7,623 nt of DNA. Origin: Bacteroidota bacterium. Its GTDB lineage: Bacteria > Bacteroidota > Ignavibacteria > UBA10030 > UBA8401. Both the position numbers and the translations under genes were made by a program. Under the pieces are notes generated by a model. That model was not told where the DNA came from and made no database searches. It was given only the letters and a program-made list of their open reading frames with translations. Below, piece after piece: positions 4,511 to 7,623 of the stretch; within the stretch, counting starts at the first letter, position 1; each line of letters starts with the position of its first letter. The DNA lies in NCBI GenBank assembly GCA_030824295.1, contig JAVBYA010000415.1, forward strand, positions 1 to 7,623. The letters are read 5' to 3'.

Positions 4511-5500
4511 ATGTTCATAGATTCAGCCAAGATCTTCGTACGCTCCGGTAAAGGCGGCGACGGCATCATCCACTGGCGCAGGGAAAAGTTCATCCCCAAA
4601 GGAGGACCGGACGGCGGCAACGGCGGTGTCGGCGGTGATGTGATCATCCGCGCGGACAAGCAGATCAATACCCTGCTCGATTTCCGGTACAACAAGAAAT
4701 TCATCGCTAAACCGGGGAACGTCGGCGAAGGGTCGAATAAAGAAGGACGCTCCGCCGAACCGATCGTCGTGAAGGTCCCGGTCGGCACACTCATCCGCAA
4801 TGCGGACACCGGCGAGATCGTAGCGGACATCACCGAAGAAGGACAGGAACTTGTCATCGCCAAGGGCGGACGGGGCGGCAAGGGGAACTGGGTATTCCGC
4901 TCCCCTACCAATCAGGCGCCGCGCGTCTGCACTCCCGGCGAACCGGGCGAAGAGTACCATCTGGAACTGGAGCTGAAACTGCTGGCCGATATCGGCCTCG
5001 TCGGATTCCCCAATGCCGGAAAGTCCACGCTCATCTCCACCATCTCCGCCGCAAAACCGAAGATCGCGGATTATCCGTTCACCACCCTTGTGCCGAACCT
5101 CGGTATGGTCTATTTCCAGGAGAGCAAGAGCTTCGTAGTGGCAGACATTCCCGGTCTGATCGAAGGAGCGCATGAAGGGAAAGGACTCGGCATCCAGTTC
5201 CTGAAACATATCGAACGGACGAAGGCCCTCCTCTATCTTATTGACTGCACCAGCGATGACATCAAACGGGACCTGAAAGTGCTGAAGAACGAACTGAAAC
5301 AGTTCAGCGAGACACTCCCGAAGAAGAAGAGCATCATCGCCATCACCAAACTGGATATTGCGGACGAGGACCTGCGGAAGGAACTGAAGAAACTGAAATT
5401 CCCGAAAGGCGTGGCGGTCCATTTCATCTCTGCTGCAACGAACGACGGCATTGCAGACCTGGTCGAATCGATGTGGAAGATGGTCGAAAAGGGACGATGA
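4511..5500 (+). CDS. obg: Obg/CgtA family GTPase
   Basis: Obg is an essential GTPase that binds the large ribosomal subunit, acts in its late assembly and links it to stress signalling. The 329-residue protein has the glycine-rich Obg fold in residues 1-158, including GKGGDG and KGGPDGGNGG. The G domain follows: G1 GFPNAGKS (165-172), G2 within YPFTTL (188-193), G3 DIPG (212-215), G4 TKLD (279-282) and G5 SAA (307-309). G4 has Thr where the textbook motif has Asn. The C-terminal OCT domain of Gram-positive Obg is absent; lengths near 330 are common outside Firmicutes and Actinobacteria. The ATG at 4511 begins at the standard MFID-type N-terminus. There is no clear Shine-Dalgarno site, and a hairpin sits just before the start. 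It overlaps ruvB by 4 bp. Confidence 0.97.
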   Translation: MFIDSAKIFVRSGKGGDGIIHWRREKFIPKGGPDGGNGGVGGDVIIRADKQINTLLDFRYNKKFIAKPGNVGEGSNKEGRSAEPIVVKVPVGTLIRNADTGEIVADITEEGQELVIAKGGRGGKGNWVFRSPTNQAPRVCTPGEPGEEYHLELELKLLADIGLVGFPNAGKSTLISTISAAKPKIADYPFTTLVPNLGMVYFQESKSFVVADIPGLIEGAHEGKGLGIQFLKHIERTKALLYLIDCTSDDIKRDLKVLKNELKQFSETLPKKKSIIAITKLDIADEDLRKELKKLKFPKGVAVHFISAATNDGIADLVESMWKMVEKGR

Positions 5501-6543
5501 AACAGCAGCGCAAGTCCGATAATACCACCGGCATCCCCGCACCGGCCGAGAAGGAGTTCGAGAACAAACTCCGCCCCTCCGGCTTCGATGATTTCTCCGG
5601 CCAGCAGAAGATCGTCGACAATCTGAAGATCTTCATCGCCGCCGCCCGCAAACGGGGCGAATCGCTGGACCACGTTCTGCTCACCGGTCCTCCGGGACTC
5701 GGCAAGACCACGCTCTCCTTCATCATCGCCAACGAGATGGGGACGGAGATCAAGATCACATCCGGGCCGGTATTGGACAAACCGGCCGACCTCGCCGGCA
5801 TCCTGACCAATCTTAACGAAGGCGATGTACTGTTCATCGACGAGATCCACCGCGTGAATGCCGTTGTGGAGGAGTATCTCTACTCCGCGATGGAGGATTT
5901 CCGGCTGGACATCATGATCGATTCCGGACCAAGCGCACGGAGCATCCAACTTTCATTACCCCGTTTCACATTGGTCGGTGCCACGACGCGCGCCGGCCTT
6001 CTCACGGCCCCGCTCCGCGCACGCTTCGGCATCACCAACCGGCTGGACTATTATACACCAGAGATCCTCTTTGGTATCATCGTCCGCTCTGCCGTGATCC
6101 TCGGTATCGAGATCGATAAGGACGGGGCGCACGAGATCGCCAAGCGTTCACGCGGAACACCGCGTATCGCTAACCGGCTGCTCAAACGGTGCCGTGATTT
6201 TGCTGAGGCGGACACCAAACTTGCCCATCACCGCGGTACCATCACCAAAGAGGTGGCGCAGTACGCTTTGAAAGCACTGGAAGTGGATGAGCATGGTCTG
6301 GACGAGATGGATAAACGTCTGCTCCGCACCATCATTGAAAAATACCGCGGCGGTCCGGTCGGACTCTCCACGCTCGCCGTTGCCGTCGGTGAAGAAGCCG
6401 GGACCATCGAAGAAGTGTACGAACCGTATCTGATCCTGGAAGGATTCCTCCAGCGCACACCCCGTGGACGCGAAGCAACGGACCTTGCCTACAAGCATTT
6501 TGGAAAGTCCCGGGCCGCCTCCAAACAAGATTCTCTTTTTTGA
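5497..6543 (+). CDS. ruvB: Holliday junction branch migration ATPase RuvB
   Basis: RuvB forms hexameric rings that pump DNA through the RuvA-bound Holliday junction. The protein is 348 residues, the normal length. Motifs in order: Walker A GPPGLGKT (64-71), Walker B LFIDEIH (112-118), sensor 1 GATTR (161-165), the Arg-finger region RARFG (174-178), sensor 2 RGTPRIANRL (219-228), and the winged-helix domain with GPVGLSTLA (286-294) and RTPRGREAT (320-328). The start at 5497 gives the ATGA overlap with obg. An in-frame ATG at 5473 would add 8 residues that merely reuse the obg end, so it is rejected. A weak purine-rich site (AAGGGA) lies just before the ATG. RuvA and RuvC are not in the window. 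Linkage to a downstream DNA glycosylase makes a small DNA-repair cluster. Confidence 0.97.
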   Translation: MKQQRKSDNTTGIPAPAEKEFENKLRPSGFDDFSGQQKIVDNLKIFIAAARKRGESLDHVLLTGPPGLGKTTLSFIIANEMGTEIKITSGPVLDKPADLAGILTNLNEGDVLFIDEIHRVNAVVEEYLYSAMEDFRLDIMIDSGPSARSIQLSLPRFTLVGATTRAGLLTAPLRARFGITNRLDYYTPEILFGIIVRSAVILGIEIDKDGAHEIAKRSRGTPRIANRLLKRCRDFAEADTKLAHHRGTITKEVAQYALKALEVDEHGLDEMDKRLLRTIIEKYRGGPVGLSTLAVAVGEEAGTIEEVYEPYLILEGFLQRTPRGREATDLAYKHFGKSRAASKQDSLF

Positions 6544-7145
6544 TGCGTCCGCTCCCCCGTTCATTCTACACCCGCAGCACACTCCTGGTCGCTAAAGAAC
6601 TCCTCGGCAAGAGGATCATCCGCACGGACGGCAAGCAGATCGTATCCGGCATCATCGTGGAGACGGAAGCATACCTTCACAACGATCCTGCATCACACTC
6701 CTTTAATGGTCCTACACAACGGAACAGTGCCATGTTCGGCCCCGGCGGTCATCTATACGTCTATTTCACCTATGGAATGCACTATTGTGCGAATGTAGTG
6801 ACCGGACCGAAAGGGATGGGCGAAGCAGTGCTCATCCGAGCCGTAGAACCGACCGAAGGAATCGAATGGATGATGCAGCGTCGTTTCACAGATAGGACGG
6901 ACAGCACATTGGATCAAAAGCGTCACATCGCATTAACGAACGGTCCTGCCAAATTCGCGCAGGCGTTCGGTCTGACTACGGAGCATTCGGGCCTCGATCT
7001 GCTGAACAGCGAGATCATCATCACCAACGGCAATGCACTTGCGCGCGGCTCTATCGTGGCATCAACAAGGATCGGCATTACAAAAGCAGCGGAGAAACGG
7101 TGGAGGTTCTTTGTGAAAGGGAATGCGTGGGTGTCTAGAAGGTGA
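6543..7145 (+). CDS. mpg: 3-methyladenine DNA glycosylase (AAG/MPG family)
   Basis: This monofunctional glycosylase removes alkylated purines and hypoxanthine from DNA, starting base-excision repair. The 200-residue length is typical of bacterial members. By comparison with human AAG, the catalytic Glu is E42 in ETEAY (40-44), with Y44 beside it. H52 in ASHS and Y77 in the YFTYGMHYC segment line the base pocket, N84 follows in the same strand, and R99 (LIRAVEP) matches the conserved arginine. LTNGPAKFAQAFGL (131-144) is another family signature. The ATG at 6543 overlaps the ruvB stop (TGATG) and is preferred to an in-frame TTG at 6540. Translation is therefore probably coupled to ruvB. The 3' end overlaps the convergent barrel gene by 11 bp. 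Confidence 0.95.
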   Translation: MRPLPRSFYTRSTLLVAKELLGKRIIRTDGKQIVSGIIVETEAYLHNDPASHSFNGPTQRNSAMFGPGGHLYVYFTYGMHYCANVVTGPKGMGEAVLIRAVEPTEGIEWMMQRRFTDRTDSTLDQKRHIALTNGPAKFAQAFGLTTEHSGLDLLNSEIIITNGNALARGSIVASTRIGITKAAEKRWRFFVKGNAWVSRR

Positions 7146-7623
7146 ATGCCGAGGTCATGCCGAGGGAGAACTGATGGAATTCTTTGCCGGCGAAGAATTT
7201 ATTGTACCGGTAGGTGAATCCGTAGGTGTGTTCCGGGAAGAAGCCGAAGTATCCGATCCACGGTGTTTTCACCCATGCTCCGGCACCGACCGTATAGCCC
7301 TCATTCGGGAAATCAGTGATGAGCCCTGCGCTCACGTGAACTCCCGGCATGATGATCTTGCGCCGGTCGATGAAATCGAAGTGGAAGTCCCTCTTTACCT
7401 CCGCACGGAAGATGTCCCGCACGGATGAATGGATGACGAACGTATAGCTGAGACCTATCCGCCAGTCGGACAGGATACCGGTCTCACGCATCTCCCCGAT
7501 CCCGAATCCGCTCTCGACCGTGATCGCCCCGAATTCCCTCCCCTCCCGTGATACGATGCTCACACTCGGCGGCAGCGAACTGACCACCGTGCCGGCCAAT
7601 GCCAGCGGGATGATGATGCCGGT
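7135..7623 (-). CDS. Probable outer-membrane beta-barrel protein, C-terminal part; N-terminus beyond window
   Basis: The 162 residues in the window are open to the right edge with no convincing start. An apparent Met at 7599 is only a TTG codon within continuing frame, so the true start is probably outside. The sequence shows alternating polar and hydrophobic strands rich in Gly, Tyr, Phe and Trp, for example FGAITVESGFGIG, WRIGLSYTFV, VHVSAGLI, YTVGAGAWV and YGFTYRY. It ends S-L-G-M-T-S-A-F-T-F, the terminal Phe signature recognised by the barrel assembly machinery. This suggests the last six to eight strands of a barrel in the outer membrane. The exact family is not recognisable. It converges on the glycosylase gene and overlaps it by 11 bp, with no terminator hairpin visible between them. 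Confidence 0.75.
   Translation of the reverse strand, partial: TGIIIPLALAGTVVSSLPPSVSIVSREGREFGAITVESGFGIGEMRETGILSDWRIGLSYTFVIHSSVRDIFRAEVKRDFHFDFIDRRKIIMPGVHVSAGLITDFPNEGYTVGAGAWVKTPWIGYFGFFPEHTYGFTYRYNKFFAGKEFHQFSLGMTSAFTF

Noticed and set aside
5473..5496. Upstream ATG for ruvB
   Set aside because: It would overlap obg by 28 bp and add residues not typical of RuvB; the ATGA junction at 5497 is the better start.
4523..5542. Long open frame of 339 codons on the minus strand across obg
   Set aside because: It is antisense to a fully motif-complete obg; its translation has no recognisable fold and follows from the codon bias of the sense gene.
6540..6542. TTG start for the glycosylase gene
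   Set aside because: The adjacent ATG at 6543 gives a standard TGATG stop-start junction.
1..7623. Mobile element, prophage, CRISPR array or defence system
   Set aside because: No transposase, integrase, terminal repeats, spaced direct repeats or nuclease/helicase sets other than RuvB are present, and composition is even across the coding regions.

Overview
The window is an ordinary-looking piece of bacterial chromosome carrying ten protein genes and no RNA genes, mobile elements or CRISPR. The gene families (short Obg, RuvB, HU, lipoproteins with an S-C-G lipobox, an outer-membrane barrel ending in Phe), the AT-rich promoters and the scarcity of Shine-Dalgarno sites suggest a Gram-negative member of the Bacteroidota/Chlorobiota/Ignavibacteria assemblage. 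This is inference; no rRNA or marker tree is available here. Genes look roughly 50-55% G+C, while the intergenic stretch at about 2690-2980 is clearly AT-rich.

Region 1 (1-2292, minus strand) is a tightly packed operon, read right to left: an FKBP-type prolyl isomerase lipoprotein, a small 2[4Fe-4S] ferredoxin, a geranylgeranyl-reductase-family flavoprotein, and a D-Ala-D-Ala dipeptidase lipoprotein cut by the left window edge. Junctions are a 1-bp overlap, a 4-bp overlap and a 4-base gap, so translation is probably coupled. The ferredoxin is a natural electron donor for the flavoprotein. The flanking exported proteins hint at an envelope role, but the real substrate is unknown.

Region 2 (2293-3400) holds a minus-strand HU gene with a strong promoter and its own terminator. 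Upstream, also on the minus strand, is a four-helix membrane protein of unknown function with another terminator behind it. A 64-bp divergent intergenic region separates it from the plus-strand genes.

Region 3 (3401-7145, plus strand) starts with a 355-residue helical protein that I do not recognise. The GTPase gene obg follows after 42 bp that contain a hairpin. Then come ruvB (ATGA overlap with obg) and a 3-methyladenine DNA glycosylase gene (TGATG overlap with ruvB). This is a housekeeping cassette for ribosome assembly, Holliday-junction migration and base-excision repair.

Region 4 (7135-7623, minus strand) is the C-terminal part of a probable outer-membrane beta-barrel protein. Its 3' end overlaps the glycosylase gene by 11 bp in convergent orientation.

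The points most worth following are the ferredoxin/flavoprotein pair in an envelope-protein operon, the unrecognised 355-residue protein with a repeated motif 100 residues apart, the hairpin just before obg, and three candidate promoters that share the same spacing. I found no convincing undescribed system.
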